NCBI GenBank assembly: GCA_003427395.1
Contig: BFEA01000006.1
Location: 6,107,118-6,171,117, forward strand
Direction: 5' to 3'
Origin: Chara braunii
Taxonomy: Eukaryota; Streptophyta; Charophyceae; Charales; Characeae
DNA length: 64,000 bases
This document shows, piece by piece, positions 54,800 through 64,000 of this stretch (position 1 is its first letter; the number at the start of each line of letters is the position of its first letter). The notes under the pieces are model-generated. The model made no database searches. It had not been told where the DNA came from and saw only the letters and a program-made list of their open reading frames with translations. Made by a program: the position numbers and the translations under genes.

Positions 54800-55745
54800 G
54801 GTTTTAACTTTGCTTTACAAGAAAAGCGATAAAACAAATATTAGATGTTATCACCCTATGGCATTGCTTACAGTAGTTTATAAATTGGTGCTCAAAGCTT
54901 TAGTGAATCATCTTAATAAAGTCATTGTTGATATAATTAACTCGGCGTAGACTAGTTTTCTCACAAGTAAAAATACTCAGGACAATATCTTACTAGTCAA
55001 TGACCTAATTAAACTGACTAAGTCCAAACATAATGAAACATTTATTTTCATAGATTTTGAAAAGACTTATGGCCATGTGGATTGATTATTTCTTTATAAA
55101 TATCTTAAAAAGCTTAATTTTGGTTCGGATAAAAATACTTCATAAAAATGTCACGATCAAAGTAATGATCAATGACAATGTAACACTCTCCGTCTCTCTA
55201 TATAGATCGATTAGGTAAGGGAATCCAATTCCGGCCTTACACAATAGAAGTCCTAACTGCCAATTTACGTCATCACAAGGACATAAAAAAAAATCCAAGG
55301 TATGTCAATTCATGAGGATGCAATTCTGATTTGCTCTTTTTTGGTAGATGGTCTATCTTTAATAGTTAAGTCATCTCATGACAATTTAGCTGCAATCAAA
55401 AGGATAATTGATATTTTTTGACGACTTTCTTATATGAAAGTTAACTGTCAAGCGAAACATTAGGGTGGTGGATTCATCATCGAGGCAAAAAACCCCATGG
55501 AATTTCTCTCTTAGCGGAATGCAAACCAGAAACTGACAATGACTATATTGTTTAACAAGTTCAATATAAATTAAATTCATACAAGGATTAACATACTCTT
55601 CCTTAATAGGACGTACTCAGGTGATTAATAATGTTTTCCTTACATCCATCAGGTACAAATTTACTATATGGGTTTTAGATGAAACAACCCTCACCGCCCC
55701 TCAAGATATTCGAACAGCAGTTAAGTGTTTTTTTTTTTTAGAGAT
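54800..55745 (+). pseudogene. LINE RT fragment
   Basis: EVLTLLYKKSDKTNIRCYHP, MALLTVVYKLVLKALVNHLN, VIVDIINSA, T-S-F-L-T, NTQDNILLVNDLIKLTKSKH and FIFIDFEKTYGHVD (motif A with the catalytic Asp). Motif B is lost. S-F-L-V-D-G-L-S-L-I-V (about 55340) is a decayed F-A-D-D motif, its second Asp now Gly. Stops at 54948 and 55084, among others. Confidence 0.85.
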
Positions 55746-56555
55746 AATCATGAGGCATTTGGTCTTATTTTTGCGGCTCACATAGACTGCATCTGTAATG
55801 ATATTTGAGGCATTGATGCGCTTAATCCTCACTGTGGACAACCTCTATCATTTTATTACTATTCACGAAGGCGGGATTCTCCTCTTTGTTGTTGCCCCAT
55901 CTCCTTTTTTTCATTTCCATGGAGAAACCATGTGTCCTTCAATTATGATTTTTAAAATTTTTATTTTTACTTCATTTTGGGGTCAGAGCATAGCGCCTGA
56001 GGCATTGTTTCAGAGTGCCTAGCAACCAAGCCTGATGCACATGTGCCGAGATAACCAAAATTTGCTTTCCTATGCTACTATTGAGATTTCGATTTCTGTT
56101 TGATATTTTCCAGCATATGTTCCTTACGCTTCCTTGCTAACTCCTTCAATCATTTTGACCACCCTGTTGGTCTGACACAGACTTTTCCGACAGATCCTGC
56201 ATCCCAAGAACGTGACCCGTACCACCACATTCCAGATGGAGTTCCAGAGGAACAAACTTTGAGGAGCGAAACAAATTACTTACTATAAATAATAGCTTGT
56301 TAAAAATACCAGACCAATCAAAACCCGGCGGAAACCCCTACTCTAGGATCAATTTCAGACTATCAGAGTTATGAATGTACAACCACACCTCTTCTTTCAA
56401 CTCAAGGTATTTCAACTTCAAATTAGTGATTAGCCATTCAACAAGTTTGAGCAGTTCTGCTCGTAATTACAGTAATAGATCAAAACCACCCCCACTCACC
56501 ATTACCGCTATCAGCTACCGGGGCTTACTCCACTTCCATTGGCTCAAAGGCTTCC
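55746..56555. other. Unassigned spacer
   Basis: No recognisable family in the short frames at 55798-56022 and 56100-56288. Confidence 0.5.
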
Positions 56556-56706
56556 TTAAACTGCTAGTACCTTTCCCAGTTATCGGCCGCAGGCCCTGCG
56601 CACCGAGTTTTGGCGGCGCATCTGGCTGCTGCTAGAGGCCGAGTGCGGCCTCCGTGTTAACCGCCACGATTCGACAAAATGCCTGGGAAAAGTACGGGTG
56701 GTTTAA
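56556..56706. mobile_element. TTAA-flanked MITE, copy 4
   Basis: 143-bp body (56560-56702) with TTAA at 56556-56559 and 56703-56706. Left end ACTGCTAGTACCTTTCCCAG; right end, reverse-complemented, ACCACCCGTACTTTTCCCAG. The 20-bp ends match at 16 positions, the longest terminal repeat of the four family members. The interior is GGCCGC-rich like copy 3. Confidence 0.78.
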
Positions 56707-58399
56707 ACATGTCAACCTTCATTAGATCAACCTCTTTAGTAGGTTCATTTTCCTTGGCAGCCCGTTTTATCTCCAATTCCTTTTCCTTAATTTCTATATA
56801 ACTTGTTGTTGATTCCTTGGTTTTGGGGATGGCGGTGGGTGAGAATTTTGGGTCACACCCCTCTTTCTTACTTCTCTACATTCAGAAGATGAAGACTGAC
56901 CGCTTCTTGGGCGATAGAAATGCAGGACGGGAGCAATAGACTTTGCACTTGCCACCACCCCCGACATCTCACCTCCTTTGCCACTCTAAATGGTCCGAGG
57001 TGCTTGTTGCAAACTGTTATGCACATCTTGATCCGTCTTACCGTACAGTGGAGCCGAAGTTGTCCCTTCATTTCCAGCCGCAACATCACACTCAGACACC
57101 CCACCAGTCCCAGCTGGTTTGACTCCATTTCGTGATTGAGGTTTCTGGTTCTTTTGAGATTAATGGGACTGATGGGGTTGTCCTCCCCTCCCTGCCGGCC
57201 CTGAAAGGGGGTGGTGAACCTGATGCTGCTGGTTCTGCTAAGTCTATTGGGGAGGAAGCCAGTTCGTCGGCGATCGAGGAGGGTTACGTTGATCATCTCT
57301 ACCCTCCCAGAACCATCCAATGGTTTGCCACACTCCGTTGATGTCGTTGGTGCACCCCTAACCCTCAAGCCTTCCCATAATCAAGTTACTATGGTGTCTC
57401 CTACAACACGTATTGCACTAACTAAACTTGTAATTACACTAGCTCCCCCAAAACTCATATATCCCCTGGTACAATAGGAAGCCAACTATACGATCCAGCC
57501 ATACCAACATTTTTTTTTCCAGTAAAAATCAGTGATGGTTTGAGCTAGCAGAAGGCTAAAGAGATCAACAAAGCTACTTTATAAAGCTATCCTATGAGCT
57601 AAAAAACACATGTACAAAGCCTGTGTAAAAAAAAAATGCAACAAGTCAATATATGTCAATACAAGTCTAAGCACTCTCTTATTTTTATCTTATAAAATAA
57701 ATGACCAAAATATGAGAGAGTAACGAAGTACCTCTCCACCGAGAGAGGTAGTCTCCCTTCGGCGAAGAGAGTTAGAAAGCTATGCTTGCAGAGGTCCCCT
57801 GTATACCCTTAGGACTAGCTGTAGGTAGGTAATGAGAGAAATATATGTCCATGACATGGCAGAACGCCGATTAAAAATATTTGAGGTAAGAGAAAATTGT
57901 ATGGTTGTTGTCCAATGAGGAGAAGGCAACTTTTATTACATAAAAAAAAGGTATCAATCAAATTTTCAAATTTTGAACAAGGTGTAGCAACAGGTCTCAT
58001 CTGTAAAACTACATACCATTTCTACATACCATCCTAAGTCGATCAGTCTGAATCACCACCTTGTGTTTGTTGTCCGAAGGGTCTGTATGAGATATCATCT
58101 GCGGTCAAGTTCCACTAGCATCGTGTAATTGTAGTTACCTACAACGGTGGGACGAGATTGAATGGAAGGAAAGTTATGTGTGACACGAGTTTAGGCGGGG
58201 AAGTTTATCCCTTTTAATGTGCCCATTAGATTTTGACTGATCCAACGTGCTTTCTGTTACTTTGACTCTCACCTTTTGCTCAGAGAATGGAGGTCGTAGT
58301 TCTTACTTAATCTGTTTTGTGAATGAAGAAGCACTGCCATTATTGTATTATCGTTATTGTAGGACTCAAACTCAAGTCTGTTGACACAAATTTGCTAGT
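56707..58399. other. Unassigned stretch, possibly LINE ORF1 debris
   Basis: A 166-codon minus frame (56868-57368) and an overlapping 69-codon plus frame (57132-57341) have no similarity I recognise. They could be remains of a LINE ORF1, given the neighbours. 57720-57780 contains a small inverted repeat (CCTCTCCACCGAGAGAGG). Confidence 0.4.
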
Positions 58400-58647
58400 A
58401 GATCTCATGATGAGGATAGAGGAGCTCTGACGTCTGACGCTCCAATATAAAACGGGCTTTGACAGAGGTAGGTCAAGGAGAGAATAATATTAAAGAAAAA
58501 AACAGGATAATTTATCTTGTAGCTACGAACATGTTCATTATCAGGGTACATAACTACACGCTCCGAGAATGACAGGAAGGATATTGCGTTTGCATTATCA
58601 ATGCAGCTTGTTTTTGTTGATGATATCATCTGTTTAGTTTTGACACT
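58400..58647 (+). pseudogene. LINE RT fragment ending at an F-V-D-D motif
   Basis: Plus strand reads L-V-F-V-D-D-I-I-C-L-V-L-T at about 58606-58646, the F-A-D-D-I catalytic motif of a LINE RT. Upstream pieces are too broken to name. The closely similar F-V-D-S-I-I-C-L-V-L-A at 63942-63984 lies on the other side of the inserted minus-strand LINE. Confidence 0.6.
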
Positions 58648-59027
58648 TTTTTTTTTTTTTTTTAAGTTGCCTTCTCTTCATCGGGGGATAGCCATGTAGT
58701 TTTCTTTCACCTCACGTATTTTTAACTGATTTTTTTATTTTTATTTTTATTTCTTTAAGCGGGCCCAGTGCCCAAGGCTGATATTACCAATAAGAAGATT
58801 AAGGTCACGGTCCTTACAGTCTACCTGGAGAAACCGAACCGAACAAGCTGAGAATCAGGCTATGCCTCTTCAGTCCTTCCTGGACCACCAGATCAAAGTA
58901 ATATAAAAAGCTACCTTGCCCTTTAAAAATCAATTGAAAATCATTCCCCCTCTCTACCAAACCACTGCAAATCCACCACAGCTAGTTGTGAAGGAGAGAA
59001 AAAATTTGCAAAACAATTTGGAGATTT

Positions 59028-59507
59028 AAAGGAAGACCCTAACTGCAGCGCGACTAGTTCAAAACGCAAAGATGGAAGTCACTCTTGAGAGATTCTTCTA
59101 TCCATTCTCCTCCTCGCCACTCCACCTTACCCAGACTTTTCCCTTTAGTTCCCCCCAGCCAGGTCAAGTCAAAGTTTTGGATTGTTTCTTTAATATCATT
59201 CCGTTTACGTAATTTGACAAGTTTAGTCTTAGTTTTTTTTCATCGTGCTCTAATCTCAGTTTGAATTAAAGGAAGACCCTAACTGCAACGCGACTAGTTC
59301 AAAACGCAAAGATGAAAGCCTCTCTTGAGAGATTTTTTTATCCATTCTCCTCCTGGCCAGTCCACCTTACCCAGACTTTTCCCTTTATTTCCCCCCAGCC
59401 AGGTCAAGTCAAAGTTTTGGATTGTTTCTTTAACATCATTTCATTTACGTAATTTGACAAGTTTAGTCTTAGTTTTTTTTCATCGTGCTCTAATCTCAGT
59501 TTGAATA
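59028..59507 (-). repeat. 240-bp tandem duplication in the LINE 3' part
   Basis: Two copies (59028-59267 and 59268-59507), both starting AAAGGAAGACCCTAACTGCA on the plus strand and about 95 percent identical. 240 is a multiple of 3, so the duplication itself does not shift the frame. Confidence 0.96.
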
Positions 59508-59579
59508 AATTGTACAATTATCTCAAAGATTTCCCTACCTTCCAAGGCAATGTTATCTCTTACCAAAACACAACGTTTG

Positions 59580-60229
59580 TACCAAAGAACCTATAACACT
59601 GTTTTTCTTCCTATAGTAAACAAATTGCACTTAAAATCGAAAAGCTGGAAGTTAATAGGTTTTCAATGTCCTAACAAGATAGCACGTCAATCCCACAGTC
59701 AATCTATCCCGGTCAAGCTCCTCCAAATATTATCCCACCTTCTTCATAATAGACCTGCACCCGAGCACTGCATAAAAATATGTTCAACAGTTTCACAAAT
59801 TTTCCTATTAGGGAAGTTTGTATAACAAGATTTGCACCATGAGAAAGCTAAACCTTTTTGTTCTAGATTTGAATGATCAATGAGTCAGTCATTTGTAGGT
59901 AAACACTGATGAATAATTTGTCGTTGAAGAGAGGCGAATTTGGTTAGTTTTTGTTTTAAGTTGTTAAAAAAATTAATAATCTTGAAAGTATTACCATCAA
60001 TATTCAAATGTCTAGACCGTCGTTCCTGTACAATTGGAGCTACATCCACCCTTGGTCTGAGAAGACGATATGTTGCCTTGACCGTGATGGATTGTAGAGT
60101 TCTTACTTTTCCTTTCTTACTAGTATTCCAGATCCACTCATTTGAGTTCAGAGGTAGATTTCGAATAAGAGAGTAAGGATGGTACACTCTCCATCTCTTC
60201 GTTGATGAGAAATAAACCACTCGAATCAT
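59580..60229 (-). pseudogene. LINE post-RT region and zinc-binding domain
   Basis: The frame 59885-60229 has RVYHPYSLIRNLPLNSNEW, KKGKVRTLQSITVKATYRLL and FASLQRQIIHQCLPTND. Downstream on the minus strand, FSWCKSCYTNFPNRKICETV and EHIFMQCSGAGLL give Cys-x2-Cys...His...Cys, the RT-associated zinc-binding motif. A stop falls at 59882-59884. Confidence 0.82.
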
Positions 60230-61639
60230 GTAAAAGTCTAGGAAAGATAAAACTTAACCTGATCATTGTGGGATGGGTGTAAGAAAAATTATTTTGTCAT
60301 CTTAAAAATACTCACTATAGCCCCTTCTGGATGAATGTGAGCAATTTAACCCACTTCCCATTGTTCTGAACCAGTTTCCACTAGCCAATCTCCCTCTTTT
60401 AACGAGATACCTTTCCTTAGTGTTCTAACTCAAACTAAAGGGATATAAAAAATGATCTGCTCTAAATTCTCAGCAAGTTGGTGGGCATATTTGAATTTAC
60501 CTTTTAATTGCTCCTTTGTTAACTAATTTCTGTTTTTCGTGTCTCACTTATCTTTGATCCTTAACACTCCCTTTTTAACCCACAAGAATCATTGAGGGTC
60601 GAAAGTTTTAAATATGATCCTATTCCAATCAGTTATCTATCTATTGTCAAAGAGAGGTTGTCTTGGAACCTCCTCATATCAGGAAGGAAATTGTTTATTA
60701 GGTAAAGGTAAATTTCATCATGTTTTCAATAACGATATCCGTAAGTTATCTATAAGTAATTTTTCTTTAGCTGCTCCCCTCAAACCCTCTTCTTTTGATT
60801 GTGTCTTTGCCCTTGGAATGCTCCAATATAAATATTCAATCCATGTGAGAGGGTGGATATCCATCGTAGTTCATGGTGTTAATCTATGAATTAGCTCTAA
60901 CGCCATCGGTTGCCAGGGTTTATCATTGGAAAAAATCAGTTTCTTTAACCATTGGGGTGCTAGCGATTGGCATTGCAGAGATGAATCAAGAAGTCATAAC
61001 CCTCCTTTGAGTTTGGGTTGGATAAGGGAAAGTCATGCTACTTTAGGGATGACATTTTCTCACTCATGGTTTCCTCTCCATAAAAATGTCGCCACCTGTT
61101 TTTTTAGTCTCTTTGTGCTTAACCTAGTGATTGCCCATAAGACTGATTTGTACTATATGGATGCTAAAACAATATTGCTAATAATTAATGTTCTTCAAAA
61201 CAAAGAAGTTTGTTGATTTTTCCATTGATTCATTTCGTCAATCGTTAGACGAGAAATTCAATCATCATTCGTAATCATTTTTCCTAGTGTCGTTAGAGAG
61301 ACCCCTAATAATCTTACGGGACCTGCTAATGAAAGTCATTTTGCTTTCGGGTATTCTGGGAAACGTACTCCGTTTGAATGGATTCACTATCCCTGTGTCT
61401 TATTTCCCTAATTGATCTTCGTATCCGAAACAACTGAGAAACGATCCATTATTACCTTAATAGAAGCAAGTGGGATTGCGTCATCAGGAATCTCTAATAT
61501 CTGAAGCTTTTTAATATTTTAATTGACCCTAAGATTTGCTCATAAGGCTTTCATGATTATTACAAACAAAAAGGTGCTAACGGGTCTTTTTGTCTTACTG
61601 ATTGTTGAAGATGAAGAGATGGTGAGAGAAGATCGTTTA

Positions 61640-62280
61640 CCTGAATCCTTGTAGAGGCGTTTGTATGTAAAATCCTTATCCATTTTCACGAGTTCGGTCC
61701 AAAATTCATTTTATAGAGACAAACATCCACAAATTTTCAGTCAACATGATCATAGGATTTCTCAAAGTCTATAAACACTATTCTAGCGTTTTATTTAGAC
61801 TAGCGAGAGAGTTTCACAATTTCATTGATTAGGAGAATGTCTTCCCTTTATAAACCCAGTCTGTGAGGGGTGTATAATGTCTTTCATTACAGGAATAAAA
61901 CGATTAGCTAAGACCTTGGATAACATTTTGTATATCACTGTTAGAAGAGTTATCAGCCTATAATTCATAATATTTGTTTTATCCCCTTTCTTATGTAGAA
62001 GTGTGAGGATACCTTCTCCCACTAATTCACCCATTATACCTGATTGTTGGACTGATTCCACATATCCCATTATGTTCGAAGAGAAGGTCGACCACATGGT
62101 TTTTCATAATTCCTTAGGGAGACCATTTATCCCAAGGATTTTGACTTCATCCATCTGTATCGGAGTTGTCCCAATTTTCTCCTTTGTTAATGAATGCTCC
62201 AGATGTTCTCGTTGCTCATCTGTGAGGGTTTGAGACAGAGGATCAAAAAAATGTTTGATAGCTTGTTCATCTCTTTATGG
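61640..62280 (-). pseudogene. LINE RT domain
   Basis: QIGTTPIQMDEV-like lead-in, GINGLPKELWKTMWSTF, then the open frame 61822-62097: VGEGILTLLHKKGDKTNIMN, YRLITLLTVIYKMLSKVLAN and IIHPSQTGFIKGR. After a frameshift, IVFIDFEKSYDHVD is motif A with the catalytic Asp. F-x-D-D is not clear downstream. Confidence 0.86.
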
Positions 62281-62829
62281 ATGTGTAGGGTCCTTAGAAG
62301 AAGTAAAAAATATTTTGTAAAAGTCATAAACTATTTTTAGATTTTCTGCTGAAGAATAAAATAGTGAAGGGTCTTTAGGTATTGATGGATCCATCAAGGC
62401 GTCTATACATATACATCTAGACGTGCTAATGCAAAGAAGGATACATCAATTTGTCCCTCTGTCAAAAACTTAGAAAGTTTACTTCTAATTATATACCCTT
62501 GTCAACGATGTGGAGCAAAGGTCAAAAGTTGGTTTCTAAGGGTCTGTATATCCATCGGTTGAGACTTTTCATCAATATTTTCTTGGGATTCGTAATTAGG
62601 GATTTGTTCTTGAATGTACATTTTTTGTCGGTGTTTATTTTTAACCTGAAGTTAAGAATATTCGTTGCATTTTGTTGCTAGAAATGTTAGACCATTATTA
62701 AACCATACTATGAACGAACTTTCTTCGGTTTTATTTGAGTGTCAGTATTTCCCTACTTCCTCTATGTACGGCCTAAATTTCATATATGTTAGAAATAATG
62801 TGTTAAGTTTATAATTTTTTTTTCCCTTA

Positions 62830-63660
62830 TCAGTTTTTTTTTTTTAAACTTCAAGAGCACTGCACACATCTTTGTGATCCACCCCTGACCACGGACTCTG
62901 TGGAAAAATCGTTGCCCAGACTAATGCATGATCCTGATTTTCTGACATCAAAATTAAAGTTTTTCGGGATCTGGATTGTTGTGGGGTGCCATTATTCCTT
63001 ATACAAGTAAAAAGTTTTTCTTATGGGAAGATACAACGATATGTGTCAAAAAGACCTTCTTTCTCACAAAGAGTATGAATGATGTTCTCATCCTCTTCTA
63101 TGTAAGACGGGCAAGGAGAAGGAATCTTCCACCGATCTAACCATCTGTCCAGAGCTGCATTGAAGTCTCCAGCCATAATTATAGGAATTTCACTCGGAAT
63201 TTGGGTTCTAATCATTTGAAAAAAAATCCCCCCTCTTGAATTTCATTAGGATCGTAGATGTTAATTACACATATGATTTCCTGCTCTAACTTAACCAGCG
63301 CAGATACCCATTTTCCCTGCTCTTTATCCACCACCCAATGTACTACCTCAATCCTAGATTCAAGGGGGACTCATATGGCTACGCCTCCTGAACCACTTCT
63401 AAGTGCTAGAGAGTATATTTTTTGAAAGGGCCATACAATGTTATGAGTACGTGTATGGGTTGGGGAAGAGGTAAGATGGGTTTCCTGGATACAAATTAGG
63501 TTTGGCCATGAACGACCACCGACCCCTTTCAATTATTCCGTTACAGTTTTCCTTTTTTCGGAATCCGCGGTAGCTAGACTATTTACATTAAGTGATCTGA
63601 GGTGTAGGTCTACTATACTAGTCGCACGATTCCATGAAGGATTTTTTTCATAAAATGCGT
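62830..63660 (-). pseudogene. LINE endonuclease domain
   Basis: Minus-strand pieces: a short L-N-V-N-S-L-A stretch, LICIQETHLTS (catalytic Glu), GSGGVAIWVPLESR, WVVDKEQGKWVSALVKLEQE, VINIYDPNEIQ, then the open frame 63021-63215 with IPIIMAGDFNAALDRWLDRW (G-D-F-N-x-x-x-D motif). APE-type endonuclease, broken by several frameshifts. Confidence 0.85.
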
Positions 63661-63955
63661 GTAGTGCTTTCATTACAACAAACCAGCTTTTCTTTTTCTT
63701 CTTCTCAGTCACCTAAAGTCGGACCCAATTACCATTGTCTAGGTTAGGATTCAGTTGGAGGATGCCGCTACACAGAATGAAGCACAAAAATGTCATCACA
63801 TCTTACACAGACCAAACTATTTTGACCTTGATCTTGAGATTTTGTAATTCTAGCAAGGTTGTATGGGAATACCACTTGGGACTTGCTTCATTGTACTCCT
63901 TAAAACGAATTGCGTTTCCATGACCAGTGTTAAGGAGCAACTTACTTTTTTTGTC

Positions 63956-64000
63956 GACAGCATCATCTGTTTAGTTTTGGCACATGTATTTTCTTTCTGA
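63956..64000 (+). pseudogene. Right flank of the inserted LINE (interrupted RT)
   Basis: CATCATCTGTTTAGTTTTGG continues the F-V-D-S-I-I-C-L-V-L-A frame to the window end. See 58400-58647. Confidence 0.5.

Larger units (their letters stand above)
53540..55745 (+). mobile_element. LINE remnant (+), same family as the 58.6-63.96 kb element
   Basis: Plus-strand endonuclease and RT pieces in the right order, heavily broken. The wording of the RT (TLLYKKSDKTNI, ALLTVVYKL, LNKVIVDII) closely follows the minus-strand LINE downstream (TLLHKKGDKTNI, TLLTVIYKM), so they belong to one family. The zinc-binding domain and 3' end are not seen. Confidence 0.8.
58648..63955 (-). mobile_element. Near-complete LINE (-), ~5.3 kb, inactivated
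   Basis: Minus-strand LINE read from high to low: endonuclease (63660-62830), RT (62280-61640), zinc-binding domain (60229-59580), a C-terminal region partly duplicated in tandem (59507-59028), a 3' untranslated part and a terminal poly-A (plus-strand T run 58649-58664). Immediately outside are similar sequences at 58615-58647 and 63951-63983 (TCATCTGTTTAGTTTTG shared), compatible with a long target-site duplication. The layout is a single-insertion LINE, but ORFs are broken in many places. An ORF1 upstream of the endonuclease is not seen, so the 5' end may be truncated. Confidence 0.75.

Overview
This window is a stretch of repeat-dominated eukaryotic nuclear DNA. I see no intact host protein-coding gene, no rRNA and no tRNA that I would stand behind. 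It is a pile of decayed retrotransposons, small terminal-inverted-repeat elements, foldback repeats, mini- and microsatellites and one macrosatellite. A degraded psaC fragment (photosystem I iron-sulfur subunit) at 52567-52780 ends in the green-lineage C-terminus SMGLAY, so the host is a green plant or streptophyte alga carrying nuclear plastid DNA. The Ty3/gypsy and LINE protein styles remind me of charophyte genomes such as Chara, but that is from memory and was not checked.

Layout. 1-1.6 kb: GA tract, a 140-bp TTAA-flanked element and short tandem duplications. 1.6-7.0 kb: a plus-strand LINE that has lost its whole reverse transcriptase (RT) domain and is split by an LTR-like insertion. 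7.3-12.9 kb: an 8-bp-TSD MITE, a foldback element, two more TTAA-flanked elements and a dispersed exon-like repeat. 13.4-17.2 kb: a minus-strand Ty3/gypsy element (zinc knuckle, protease, RT, RNase H, integrase, chromodomain-like tail) whose RT core holds a clean ~335-bp internal inversion. 17.2-24.2 kb: a ~0.85-0.95 kb macrosatellite built of (TCC)n, (GATT)n and a near-perfect ~90-bp palindrome. 24.7-25.3 kb: facing TCC and GGA arrays.

26.9-31.2 kb: LINE fragments and a second copy of the 8-bp-TSD MITE. 31.9-40.6 kb: the least ordinary part. Two paralogous non-coding blocks share the same head and tail, and each carries an array of hairpins. In each array the loop is conserved, but the stems differ in sequence from copy to copy while staying complementary. 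A (GA)n tract and a 54-bp minisatellite lie between the blocks. 41-48 kb: ATT microsatellites interleaved with LTR-like and exon-like dispersed repeats and a hAT-type CAGGGTTACC element.

49.8-52.0 kb: a second, different Ty3/gypsy pol remnant ending against a 430-bp foldback. 52.6 kb: the psaC fragment. 53.5-55.7 kb: a plus-strand LINE remnant. 58.6-63.96 kb: a nearly complete but inactivated minus-strand LINE of the same family, apparently inserted at the F-V-D-D motif of another LINE, with similar ~33-bp sequences on both sides.

Nothing here works together as a pathway or operon. The organisation is nested transposition and tandem amplification. The most informative follow-ups are structural or covariation analysis of the two hairpin arrays and a genome-wide copy survey of the repeat families named here. 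One ambiguous base (n) lies at 19760.
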